From Malachius bipustulatus (Eukaryota; Arthropoda; Insecta; Coleoptera; Melyridae), in NCBI GenBank assembly GCA_910589415.1, contig OU342638.1:5766001-5830000 (forward strand): a stretch of 64,000 bases of DNA, read 5' to 3'. The first letter of the stretch is position 1, and every line of letters begins with the position of its first letter. Positions 53,310 through 64,000 of this stretch are shown here, one piece after another. Both the position numbers and the translations under genes were made by a program. Under the pieces are notes generated by a model. It ran no database searches, was not told the DNA's origin, and worked only from the letters and a program-made list of their open reading frames with translations.

Positions 53310-54504
53310 TACAGGGTGTCCCATAATATGTGGGCAATCTCCCGGATTTGGGTAAATTTCGTAAAAATAAATGAAAAAATATCTATAAAATTAATTCCTC
53401 AGAGACACCCCTACAAAGATATTAGCTGTTGAAGTTGAGGGTTGAAAATCAATTTTTTGCAATAACTTTTTTAGTTCTTGACCGATTTTGATAATTTTTG
53501 GTTTTATTTTGTATTATTTTGGACTGTTTAGAATAGTGTTTCATAATCTTTGATAGCACATACATAGACCTCGGGATGGCATAACCCCCTCAATCACTTG
53601 AAAGAAAACAATAAAAATAATAATTTTACAGTTTTTTAAGGTTAATTTTCTTTTTATTTGACATTTTTACATAAAAAATGTATCTTTATTTATTTCGATA
53701 GAGCGAACCGTTATCGAGATAAACGTCCTTCTAATAGGTGATGCGCCGCAGGAACTTTCTAAATTTCAAGTAAATTTTAACAAGATGGCTGACCTATGAC
53801 AGTAAATTGAGCAGGAAACAAAACAATAACTTAATTAAATACACGTCAGTGTCAAAGATTTCATTTCATGGAGATTCAATTCTAACTGATTTTCAGCGTT
53901 TGTGTAACTCATTTTAAAATCAGTTAGAATTGAATCTGCATGAAATGAAATCTTTGACACTATTTGACGTGTATGTAATTAAGTTTTTGTTTTGTTTCTT
54001 GCTCAATTTACTGTCGTAGATCAGCCATCTTGTTAAAATTTACTTGAAATTTGGAAAGTTTCTGCGGCGCATCACCTATTAGAAGGACGTTTATCTCGAT
54101 AACGGTTCGCTGTATCGAAATAAATAAAGAGACATGTTTTATGTAAAAAATGTCAAATAAAAAGAAAATTAACCTTAAAAAACTGTAAAATTATTATTTT
54201 TATTGTTTTCTTTCAAGTGAATGAGGGGGTTATGCCATCCCGAGGTCTATGTATGTGCTGTCAAAGATTATGAAACACTATTCCAAACAGTCCAAAATAA
54301 TACAAAATAAAACCAAAAATTATCAAAATCGGTCAAGAAATAAAAAAGTTATTGCAAAAAATTTATTTTCAACCCTCAACTTCAACAGCTAATATCTTTG
54401 TAGGGGTGTCTCTGAGGAATTAATTTTATAGATATTTTTTCATTTATTTTTACGAAATTTACCCAAATCCGGGAGATTGCCCACATATTATGGGACACCC
54501 TGTA
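53310..54504. repeat. Inner palindrome H (1.2 kb) with almost no loop
   Basis: Arms of about 580 bp run from TACAGGGTGTCCCATAATAT to the centre near 53905, where ATCAGTTAGAATTGAATCT and its mirror face each other across a loop of about 30 bp. Landmarks include CCAAATCCGGGAGATTGCCC, CGGTTCGCTNTATCGAAATA and GCGCCGCAGNAACTTTC. Confidence 0.85.
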
Positions 54505-54762
54505 TATCGAAAATGGCTTAAGATAGAAAAAAACGGCTTACATGTCCCTATTTTACTTTTTCATGTGCTATCCTATGATGTAGATGAAATGTTTATACAG
54601 GGTGATAAAAAATTTGAAAAATTCTGAGATTTCACCACGCGTCGCTAAATAAAAAAATCAAAGAAAGTACAAATGTTTCTACACCATAGGATAATACATA
54701 AAAAGTTAAAATAGGAACATGTAAGCCGTTTTTCTCTATCTTCAGCCGTTTTCGATATACAG
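54505..54762. repeat. Small palindrome inserted beside H
   Basis: ATATCGAAAATGGCTTAAGA and AACGGCTTACATGTCCCTAT at the left are mirrored by AACATGTAAGCCGTTTTTCT and GCCGTTTTCGATAT at the right. A central TACAGGGTGATAAAA is present. It is related to 21440-21670 and is the one asymmetric part of palindrome F. Confidence 0.75.
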
Positions 54763-55109
54763 GGCCTTGAACTTGAAAAACGACGATTTTCACTTGTTTA
54801 TAACTCAAAAACTTCTGAATTTAATTACCAACTGTAACAGCAACAGCCAATCTTATTTTCTCTTCTCAGACACATTCTAAAAATGCAATAACATAGGAGC
54901 ATTCCATTTAAAAAAACATAACTTTGATATGCCACTGTCATATGGGACACTGCTCTGTATACTCCAAAATAATTTTAAATTATGGCCATTGTGATTCTGT
55001 AATTGAACTTTCAAAAAAGTCCACCAAAAAGTTTTTTGAAAAAGTCCATCGTTTGGCACCGCTTCGAATAAGCTGGGACACCCTGTATTATTATTATTAT
55101 TATTATTAA

Positions 55110-55810
55110 AAAATTTTTGATTTTAATTTTAATTTTTTTGGGGTTCAGCCCTGCTTGGCTAAAGAGTAATTTCTAACAAAATATTAGTTTAAAAAGTCAA
55201 GCGTGCCTTGCAAATTTCCAAGAAACCGGTTTTACTGTTGAGTAAAGTTCCTTTTATGGGGCAAATAAGACAAAATGTTATTTGAAAAAGTTGTTCAGAA
55301 TCAACATTCAGGTCCATATCCCAAATTTAAAAACCATAGGTCAACTTTTATTTTTTTAATTTATTTTTATGTTTTATTTCACAAATCAAAGAATTTCATT
55401 TTGTAACAAAGACTGCCATGGAAAAACCAAATTGGATCTATAGCAATAGCAATCTGTCAATATTAGTCTTTCTTACAAATGAAATTCTTTGATTTGTGAA
55501 ATAAACATAAAAGTAAATGTAAAAAATAAAAGTTGACCTATGATTTTGAAATTTGGTATAGGGACCTAAATGTTGATTCTGAACAACTTTTTCAAATAAC
55601 ATTTTTTCGTATTTGCCACATAAAAGGCACTTTACTCCATAGAAAAAATGTTTTTTTTTTAATTTCCAAGGCATGCTTGATTTTTTCAAACTTGAAATTT
55701 TGTTAGAAATTACTTTTTAACGAAGCAGAGCTGAACCCCAAAAAATGAATATTAAAATCCAAAATTTTTTGTCTTTTATAAAAGTCGTTTCACCTATCTG
55801 GGGACACACG
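55110..55810. repeat. Foldback family N, copy 2
   Basis: Left words TTTTTTGGGGTTCAGCCCTG, GCGTGCCTTG and AAATGTTATTTGAAAAAGTT are mirrored near 55560-55760 (AACTTTTTCAAATAACATTT, AAGGCATGCTTG, GAACCCCAAAAAATG). Inner arms include AATTTCATTTTGTAAC or its mirror and ATCAAAGAATTTCATTTTG. It shares both ends with 12815-13490. A run of ATT repeats precedes it at 55086-55107. Confidence 0.65.
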
Positions 55811-55951
55811 GTATATATTTTTTTTATAAATTTAAAAGCAATAATAAGGAATGTTCTTCTGCATTGCTGTTAATTACGGCAAGTAAATACTTTATTTATT
55901 TATTCCTGGAATGTTATTGCAAGCAGGAAAGTAACACCAACACCATAACCA

Positions 55952-56178
55952 TTAACAGCGGGTATTATAAAGGCTCATTGAGTTAACGGGCTGATTTCTG
56001 TGGCCATTTCTGAAGAAGGTATCGAGTCTAAGTGGAATTTTTAAAAATTTTTCTATTCTTGACATGAAGGTAATTATAAATGTGTTAATAAAAGTCATTT
56101 GATGTCGATATTAGCTTCAAAAACGAGCCCAGAAATCTGCCCGTTAGCCTAATGAGCCTTTATAATATTGGCTGTTAA
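55952..56178. repeat. MITE with AACAGCGGGTATTATAAAGG ends (copy 2)
   Basis: Same ends and interior as 1258-1474. TTAACAGC at the left and GCTGTTAA at the right extend the inverted repeat further than in copy 1, giving TTAA at both outer edges. One end reads TTATAATATTGGC and is diverged. Confidence 0.8.
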
Positions 56179-56349
56179 TCAGTTTTGTTGGCAATCGTTT
56201 CCCTAGAATCTTGATCTGGGAAGGTATCTCTAAATAAAAAATGTACTTTATTTACTACTTATTTGCTAGCTTGAACGCACATCTTCATCCATGTATTTAC
56301 TTACCTACTGTATTGTCATTTGATTTGAAAAATGCAAAATATTCAAATC

Positions 56350-56565
56350 AAACATGGTGTGTCATTCTTCACAACAACGCTCCTGCCCACGAGGTGTATT
56401 TTAAAGGTGATAATTCATAAAGTAGGCGTCTAAATTCTTGAACATCAACCCTATTCTTCAGATTTAGCCCCCAGTGGCTAAGATTTGTTCTCTAAAGCGT
56501 TCCGCAATGATGGAGATGAACGAGTGGTTTTCAAACAAAGATAAAACACTTTTTGTTATGTTACA
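56350..56565 (+). pseudogene. Relic mariner transposase
   Basis: Two frames together show catalytic-core landmarks of mariner transposases: HNNAPAH (second Asp region) near 56375, LEHQPYSSDLAPS near 56440-56480 (normally followed by Asp) and NEWFSNKDKTLF near 56528. Stops and at least two frameshifts separate them. It is only a short fragment and cannot be functional. I infer classical mariner family from these motifs. Confidence 0.65.
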
Positions 56566-57995
56566 GATTTTATTCCATTATAAAATATAAATATGGTCCT
56601 ACCTATATATAATTATGGTAAACAGAAACATCAAAAATCACGGTTCTCAAGATACAATAAATAAAAAATTTCATTAAACAACAAATATAAAACAGTTACA
56701 AACGAGATGTAAAGAAATATAAAAAGTCATTGATTACGATATAATAAAGTCTAAAAAATACAATTCAAAAAGACTTAAAACAATATAAAATTTCATAAAT
56801 ACTTAATAGCAAACAGCACATTACAATATACATAGAATATCTACAGATATAACAAGCTAAAAACATTAATTTATTTTTCTTATTAATTTATCTTTCTAAC
56901 ATGCTTTTAATACATTTATTGATAATTTCACCTAGGTACCTTTTCTTATTCGCCCTGTTTTATTGGACTTTTATCTAAAATTTCCCCACAAGAACCACCT
57001 GATGGAAACGCGTCCCGCATTAGAATAGCTGCTATTATTATTTATTGACAATCTTTTCAGGGAAACGTGTATTAATAAATTATTAAAATTTAAAATGTTT
57101 TTTTGATAGTAACAAAATTATTCGAATTAGGCATGTCACGGCCGCTCACACTTAATTTTGAAAATGTTTTATTCTGTCATCATAAGTTATTCTGTCATCA
57201 TAAAGAAACTGTTAATTATTAAGTATTTGGTATCAGCGTGCTCAGAAAATAATTATCTTTCGATAGACACCATTACCGTTCTTTTAGATAAAAGTGACGA
57301 GAAATAAAATACAAATATGTGATTTCCCATGCTAATCGTATAATATAGTATGTTTCAAGTTTACTCCTTCAAAAAGCAAAACTATTACAAAATCTCTGCT
57401 GGGAAAAAATAATAAATACTACAGGTATTATTCGAAGGACTCGCAACATTGACTGCATATAATATAAGTGGTTTCTGAAAAAAGGAATAATCTTTAACGA
57501 CTGTGTTGATCCGAAGGAAATTCATATATGTCAACTATAGTAATGTAAAGAAATTGTGATAATCTTCTAAGAATATTTTTTAGAAAAGATTGAAGACAAA
57601 TTCTAGACATCGACTAGACGACAACAGAAAAAAAAGTTTATGAAGGCAACATTGCTGTTGGGATATGGTTACTTACCTAGAAAAAATCCGTGTCGCAAGA
57701 TATTCAAGTCAAGTCAAGAAAATTGCATTTTCGTACTTGTTCCGTTTTCTATGCAAAATGCGTAATTTAAAGTGAAGTCTGAAGTGTTGAAAACAATTCC
57801 GAGATAAGTTTATGCCATGCGCGTATTTAGTGCTTTTTATGTTTGTATGTTAAGATGGATTTTTATGTTGGTAACACCTGTAGAATTGAATAGACTTGAT
57901 GATGACGGAATTGAATAGAATTGAATTATTGTGAACGAAGAAGAAGGAAACTATTATTATAGTAACATGTAGTGTTTAAATAAAACAGATCATAC
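56566..57995. other. 1.4-kb AT-rich stretch without recognised genes
   Basis: No open frame or inverted repeat that I can support. Codon-free AT-rich composition continues to the next element. Confidence 0.3.
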
Positions 57996-57999
57996 TATT

Positions 58000-58672
58000 C
58001 TGCCGTGCTACGGAAAAAGAACGTATGTGCATTTTTTTCAAAATTCGGATTTTTGGTGTTTTGAATGTTTCATGGTTAGTTCTATCAAATAGAAAATAAA
58101 TGAAGAAAACATTTTCGAAAATGACCGAACAAATCATTTTTGAATTTTGACGGTTTGTAATTTTTTGTTCACATTCAGCAATTTACTACGCAATAGAAAC
58201 GTATGTGTATGAATTTCTTCACATTTTTACCGCATGTGGAAATAATTGGATAAAGCGTTTAGAAATACTACACATCAACACCGTATGTGGTTAAATACGG
58301 CGTTTATATGTACCATGGTTTATTAATTTTCTTAAAATCCGCTTAATGAAAACAACGTATGTGTATAGTATTTATATGAAATTACATTGGGTGATCACTT
58401 ACGTTCCTTATGTCTAGTAAGTAAGTAGATGATGGTCTGTAAAAACGCCATATGTGAACATTTTTGACTAAAAATAATATAACGGTGTATTGTACATTTA
58501 CAAAAAAAAATTCATATCAAATACGGTACACTAGTAAATGAATAAACAATATCGGAACAAAATTGATTAATTAATTTTGAAAAGACAGGCGTTTAAAAAT
58601 GTTAAAACTTTGAAGGCCGATTTCTCGAAACTACCTCAACTGCACATACGGCGTTTTTCCGTCGCACGGCAG
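58000..58672. mobile_element. 673-bp element with CTGCCGTGC ends and repeated CGTATGTG motifs
   Basis: The ends are inverted (CTGCCGTGCTACGGAAAAAG at left, complement of CTGCCGTGCGACGGAAAAAC at right) with TATT on both sides (57996-57999 and 58673-58676), a possible 4-bp target duplication. Inside, a motif like ACGTATGTG or CCGTATGTG occurs about seven times (58021, 58199, 58229, 58280, 58355, 58445 and inverted at 58642). Repeated subterminal motifs are typical transposase-binding sites. No transposase frame is present. Family unknown. Confidence 0.65.
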
Positions 58673-58896
58673 TATTGTATCTATTAAAAAGCAGTGTAAA
58701 ATCTATTAGGTTATGGGGCCCAGGTGCTACCAAGAAAAGCGAATGAAATTGGAATATTTTTAATAAAGTGAAACGTGTGGTGAATGAAAATCAAGGTTAC
58801 GCCATTTTGGAATTTGGGTATTAATAAAAACACGCCATTCGGAATACTGCTGTAATTTTTGTCTGCAAATAATTATAGAAAAAGAAAAAAACGGAA
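58673..58896. other. Short gap between elements
   Basis: AT-rich DNA with no open frame or repeat seen by eye. Confidence 0.3.
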
Positions 58897-60160
58897 ATGG
58901 CTGGAAAACAATAATAATTACTGAACGTTTTTAAAAAACGTTTTGATGGAACAAATCATAATAATTGGGAATTCAGAATCAATATGATGTTGGAACAAGA
59001 AGGTGTCTTAGATGTTTTAAAAAAGAAGCTCCTGAAACGCCTGGTGAAGCCTTGAATACTTTCAAAAAGAAGGATACAAAAGCCAGAAATATTATTATTC
59101 AAAATATAGCTGACAATATATTGGACAGTATCAGAACCAAAACAATGGCGAAAGAAATCATGTCCAGTTTAAGTAAAACATATGCAAAGACAGGAATATC
59201 AACACAAGTCACTCTTCAGAGGAAGCTAAGAAGCCTAAAATATGAGGAAGATAGGCCGTTAATAAGTTTTATAACAGAATTCGAACAAATTGTCTCTGTG
59301 AATTGAAGACAGCAGGTGGAAAAATTGAAGAAAATGAATTAGTTTTACGATTACTTTCAGCGATGCCAGAGTGTTATCAGTCAGTAACAACTGCAATAGA
59401 CATTATGTTTTGTCAGGATGAAAGTAAAGTTACACTAGATTTTGTGAAAAATAAGCTTTTGACTGAAGAGGCACGACAGAATAAAAATCATGGAAGAAAT
59501 ACGAATGAAAATTTGGCCTTCTCAAGCTACAACACCAAGTTCAGGTCATGGAATAGAGGAGGTGGCTTTAGAGGAAGATATAATTCTACTAGAAATGCAT
59601 ATAATGGAAATAGAGGAAGAGGAAATTTCAGTGGTAATAGAAGTCATCCGGGAGGAAGTAGAAGTGAGGTGAATCAAGGTGGAAACTATAGCAGAAGTAA
59701 TTCAAATCAAAGTGAAAGTTTTAAATTCAAATGTCATGGATGTGGAAAATTAGACCATAAAAGATCTTAATGTTTCCAGAATCCATGGAATCAGCAATGT
59801 AGAAGAAGTGGATCTAGCTTTACCGCCACTACTCAGCATCAAGAAGAAGAGTCTGTTTTATTTACCTCTACGACTGAAAATGAAAACGAAATGAGGAATT
59901 TTGCAGGAATCACACAGAATAATACAATTAGTTTTATTGTAGACAGTGTTGCTACAAATCATTTGGTTGGAACAAATTTTAGTAAATTTCTAAATAATGA
60001 AAGAAAGATAAGTCATCAAATATGTACATCCAAAGAAGATATCAAAATGGAAGCAACAAAACAAGGAGATATTTATGCAAAAACAGAAAAAGGGAAGACT
60101 GTGACAATTAAAAATGTATGGGTGTGTGACAAGCTGTGTGAGAACCTAATAAGGAGATAA
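58897..60160 (+). pseudogene. Decayed Ty1/copia-type gag and protease
   Basis: Recognisable blocks in order: FDGTNHNNWEFRINMMLEQE (gag start), a UBN2-like gag stretch (58965-59306 and 59303-59770, including RLLSAMPECYQSV), a Gly/Arg/Asn-rich linker, and a zinc knuckle beginning KCHGCGKLDH. An in-frame stop follows KRS just before the last cysteine. After a frame change, a protease-like block reads IVDSVATNHLV, in which the Gly of the usual DSGATNH is replaced by Val, then a KNVWVCDKLCENLI block. Frame breaks and stops show it is dead. The element is cut on the right by the LINE at about 60161. Confidence 0.8.
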
Positions 60161-63100
60161 TAAAACATCGCTCCTACATAGTTGATAAAACAGGTAATGT
60201 GGCAATACAGATAGTGAACAGAAATGTGAGTATAGTGGAGCATTGGCAACGGGACTCCTACCTGGTGGCCTCTTTCAGTAGGTGGAGGATGTATTGCTTG
60301 TACCTTTCACCAAACATTACATGCCAACAATTCTATACTTCAATAGACTGCATGTTCTCAGAGGTGTACGAAATAGACAGCAAGAAGTGATTATTATGGG
60401 CAACTTCAATACAAAGTCACCCCTATGGGGGGCACCACTTGCAGATAAACGATGAGAATATCTGGCTGAATGGACATCGAAACTAAATTTAACAATCATG
60501 AACACCGGAGAGGCCACTTTTGTAAGAGGAACCAGTAGAACACACATAGACGTGACGATGGCATCACCCAGGATGGCAAGAAAAATAGCAGACTGGAAAA
60601 TACTATATAGATGAGGAATGCTTCACATACCACAAACATTATATTTATAAACATATATATATATATATATATATAGCACCCAACAAAGAACCAAAACACA
60701 AAACGCCAAGAAGACATAATATCGGGAAATAATTAGTTTTAGTTAAAATTTCAAGTTCAAATTTGAAAATTCTCCCGCCATATAATATCCACCCTTCCTG
60801 TCCTTAAATCTGGCAGTCGTGCTTCAATAATAGTGAATACCCGAACTGAGAGTGAAAGAATTCCTGTCGGAAGAAAAGGACACAAGACACGCGGGAATAG
60901 TACCACGTAGTACGCTAGTAGCAGGAGAGTGGTTGGATAGTTTCCTAGAAGATAGACGCTGTTGGTGCTAGTGCCAGAAAATAAGACAATAATTATACCA
61001 AATCAATTTAATTCTACATGCCAGTACGAGTGAACTCTGTGGTGAGTTATTAATCATTATCGAATAGTGACAATAGTAATTATAAACTGCCAATACCAAC
61101 CCATTCAAAATACTTATATTTCTATCCCCGATTTCAAAAGAATCAACAGACATACTGAATATGGAAAAACTCGTAACGAACCTTAGGGTACTACAACGAG
61201 GTGACTATAACGCCAAACCCTCAAAAAACAACTTGCAGAAATGCATCAAAGATAGTAGCGACAGGAAACAATCAGACAGACGAATGCCGTACTGGTGGAA
61301 CAAAGAGATAGAAACGGCCAAGGAAAAATACCTGAAAACAAGACGGAGAGCTACCAGATTGAACAGATACAAAAGAAATCAAAACTCCGAGGACAATAAC
61401 ACCGGAGCTGCGAGAGAACAAGAAGAACTTAAAAAAGACCTCAGGAAAAAATCAGAAGAGCAAAGAGGGATTGTTGGAAAGGCCTATGCCGGGACCTCGA
61501 GAACGACCTATGGGGTAAGGGCTATCAAATTGTTGCCAAATATTTTGGCAGACAAGGAGGACTACCATACAACCCTAAGAGCGAACAGAGAGGAAAATGG
61601 TGTAGAGAGTTATTCCCAGCTGGAGGGAATAGAAATACAAGATGGAAGGAGGACAAAACGAAGCCAACCCCGTTCACTAAAGAGAAACTGGAAGCAGCGA
61701 CGGGTAGTATGAAAGCTAAAAAGGCACCTGGTCCAGACCGAATACCCGTCGAGGTGATTAAAATGGTCTTCAAAACAGCTCCGGACACCTTTCTAACAGT
61801 GTTTAATAGATTTTTACTAGACCAAAGCTTCCCGGCAGACTGGAAGGAGGCAAAAGTAGTGTTGATCTGGAAAGGAAAGGATATGTTGAGAGCATCGTCG
61901 TACAGACCATCATATGTCTAATAAACACGACCGCCAAGCTGTACGACACCTTAATTAGAAACAGATTGGAGAGGGAGACAAATGAAAGGGGTGGTTTTTT
62001 ACCAGAACAGTAAGGATTCCCTAAAGGATAACCATAATGGCATGGGTGGCTGCGGTGACCTTTGACATAAGAAATGCGTTTAACACGGCTTTATGGACAC
62101 GCATTATGGATGCCCTAGAAAAAAGCAATTTCCACTCATATGGAGAACGTCATAGATTGTTACCTCTCAAATCGAAATATTCTATTAGGCGTAAACAAGA
62201 ACATGCGCAACTACCGCAGGAGTCCCGCAGGGATCCATAATGGGCCCTACGCTGTGGAATATCCTATACGACGAGCTCTTGCAACAGGACATAATAACAG
62301 GCAGCTCAAAGCTGGCCTTCGCGGATGACCTGGTGGTAATCACCGAGGCACCGGACGCGAAGGAATTTTAATACAGAGTGGAAGAATCTGCCAGATAAAT
62401 CGTAACATGGCTGAGAGAACACGAGCTGCAATTGGCGGGTGACAAAACGGAGGCAATAGTGCTGAGAGGGCCTAGGAAAAGAGACTTCCTGCAATTTAAC
62501 ATCGCGGGGACAAAAATTAAACCGTACAAGAAGGTAAAATATCTGGGAGTCATCATAGACGATAAATTGATTTTTGGTCACCACATCAGGTACATAGTAA
62601 AGAAGGCAGAAGATAGGTTAGCCTCACTGTCGAGACTGATGCCTAACATCGATGGACCAGGGAGTATAAAGCGGAGGATGCTATACAATGTGCTTGAATC
62701 CATAATTCTGAATTCGTGCCCATCTGGCACGGAGTCACAAGAATAAAAAGATATAGAAATATGTTGGACAGCATCCAAAGAAGAGGACTACTGGGAGTAG
62801 CCAGTGGGTACCGCACAATATCAACGTCAGCGATCAGAGTGATAACCGGTGCCCCACCAATAAGCCTCACCATAGAGGAAAGAGCAAGGCTGCACCGAGC
62901 GGGGAGCGGGATAACCGAGACAAATCGCCGAATGCAAAGAGCAGACACGTTAAACAGGTGACAGAGAGAATGGGAGAGGGAGACCACTGGCAAATGGACG
63001 AGGGCGTTGATAGGAAATGTCGAAAAATGGGTGAAATGCAAATTCCGCAGAGTGGACTACTACCTGGCACAGTTTAAGCTGCCACGGCAGCTTCGGTAGC

Positions 63101-63561
63101 TATCTCAGAAGAATCGGGAAGAGAGAAAACGACAGCTGTCACTATTGCATGGTATCAGATGACCCCGAACATGCGGTGTTTGGGTGCGTAAGATGGGAAA
63201 GGGAGAGACGTGCTATCGAGATGGAGATGGGAGCGAGAATGAATGCGAGAGACCTGATTAATATAATGACGGAGTCCGAAGAAAATTGGAACAAGATCAA
63301 CGTGTGGCTCCTGAACTGAAATATTAAGATTCCAATAAAAATAAAAAAATTCTCTAAATTCTTAATGCTCTGCTAGTCATGGGATGCTTTATCCCATAAG
63401 TGGAAGATCAGTGTCCGCTGACTATGTCAGTAGCATGCTGAACTTCGCCCTGAGATTGAGCTACATGAGTTTTCGTATTCTCTCAGTATGTCATTATGTT
63501 AATACATTATGGATAAAGATGTAATTCTGTCTCAATAAAGACTATTATTATTATTATTATC
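60161..63561 (+). pseudogene. R1-like LINE, degraded, ends in (ATT)n
   Basis: The first block (60170-60600) is an endonuclease piece with MGNFNTKSPLWG, WTSKLNLTIMNTGEATFVRG and HIDVTMASP. A 550-bp interruption with a (TA)n tract follows, then the reverse transcriptase from 61161: MPYWWNKEIETAKEKYLKTR, KAKKAPGPDRIPVEVIKMVF, a DIRNAFNTALW motif A, a VPAGIHNGP-like block, LAFADDLVVI with the catalytic Asp pair and KVKYLGVIIDDKL. It ends with a CHYCMVSDDPEHAVFGC zinc knuckle near 63140 and a stop at 63319. The 3' UTR ends in AATAAAGAC and (ATT)n at 63540-63561. Many frameshifts mark it as dead. It is a relative of the element at 24586-26080. Confidence 0.85.
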
Positions 63562-64000
63562 CCCCATGACTATTTTAATTAAATTGTAAATAGTTAGTGC
63601 CCCTTTTCTGTGATAGACTCTGATAGTTCCTGGTTGTTCAACTACAACAGTCCCTATAACAGGACCAGCTATTACACTTTATAGTCTTAAACGATGAATT
63701 CTTCTTTCTCACGTGCCAAAAGTGGTAGTCCTTGCTCTCCTGCTCTCTTCGTCAAACAATAATGAAGTTATTGTTATTATTCATAACATCATCTTTTTAA
63801 AGCAAAGTACATATAGGCAAATCTCACATTTCGGTAAGTTTTACCTCCTACCTTGACTCAAACATACATTTTGTTTATAAGGTTGTAATTCAGAAAAGAC
63901 CTTTCACAGTCTTTGACCACACACAATTATCTGTTTGCAGAATCACCTAAAGGAATGTTGCGAAAGCTCAATGTTTGAATAAACTCCGAAAGCTTGTGAA
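63562..64000. other. Right edge, no recognised genes
   Basis: AT-rich DNA after the LINE tail. No open frame of note and no repeat seen by eye. Confidence 0.3.

Larger units (their letters stand above)
52996..55087. repeat. Giant palindrome F (2.1 kb), concentric shells
   Basis: Outer ends TACAGGGTGTCCCAGCTTAT and complement (ending 55087). A second terminal-like pair TACAGAGTGTTCCATATGAC begins 125 bp in from the left (53121) and 128 bp in from the right (54959). A third, TACAGGGTGTCCCATAATAT, begins 189 bp further (53310) and ends at 54504, which is 197 bp from the right shell once the small palindrome at 54505-54762 is discounted. There is no coding sequence. Confidence 0.85.

Noticed and set aside
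1..64000. Transfer RNA or ribosomal RNA genes
   Set aside because: No cloverleaf with A and B boxes or rRNA core stretch was recognised by eye; a covariance-model scan would be needed to exclude them fully.

Overview
The window looks like an animal nuclear genome segment, most likely from an insect and plausibly a beetle. It is AT-rich and intron-bearing, and it is dominated by transposable elements with only a few host genes. The insect assignment rests on the transposon families present (R1-like and Jockey/CR1-like LINEs, DUF4817-type Tc1/mariner relatives, PIF/Harbinger elements) and on general protein resemblance. The beetle suggestion is inference: a short (TCAGG)5 tract, the telomere unit known from Tribolium, sits directly beside an R1-clade LINE at 24556-24580.

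Host genes. (1) 6594-8711 (+) is an intact, intronless KRI1 homologue, a ribosome-biogenesis factor. (2) 29303-28580 (-) is a two-exon gene for the TRAP/SSR delta subunit of the ER translocon; I built its second exon by hand across a 217-bp intron. (3) 48516-49457 (+) is a six-finger C2H2 zinc-finger protein, followed in frame by a seventh finger stranded behind a stop codon. Its ATG lies 41 bp downstream of the 3' LTR of a retrotransposon.

Mobile DNA by region. 0.5-6.3 kb: palindromic foldback elements, a nested pair, a decayed LINE and a PIF/Harbinger element. 8.9-20.1 kb: a chain of foldback (long inverted repeat) elements, many with TACAGGGTG-like ends next to TA. 20.1-28.2 kb: a dispersed repeat, an R1-clade LINE 5' half beside TCAGG repeats, and an internally deleted LINE with an 11-bp target-site duplication. 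30-43 kb: small palindromes, a LINE with a 504-aa reverse-transcriptase frame (minus strand), possible BEL/Pao-like leader sequence, a foldback carrying a transposase C-terminus, and a second PIF/Harbinger copy. 44.3-48.5 kb: a young Ty3/gypsy-type element with near-identical LTRs and one intact 969-aa gag-integrase frame that lacks protease, reverse transcriptase and RNase H. 50.5-56.2 kb: more nested palindromes. 56.3-63.6 kb: a mariner relic, an element with repeated subterminal motifs, a decayed copia and an R1-like LINE.

Most unusual structures: (a) three giant palindromes in which internal TIR-like sequences sit at mirror-symmetric offsets (123/123 and 298/298 bp in one); (b) transposase N- or C-terminal fragments in or beside these palindromes, hinting at a Tc1/mariner origin; (c) the gag-integrase-only LTR element. 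All coordinates of repeat arms were aligned by eye and are approximate unless a terminal motif is stated.
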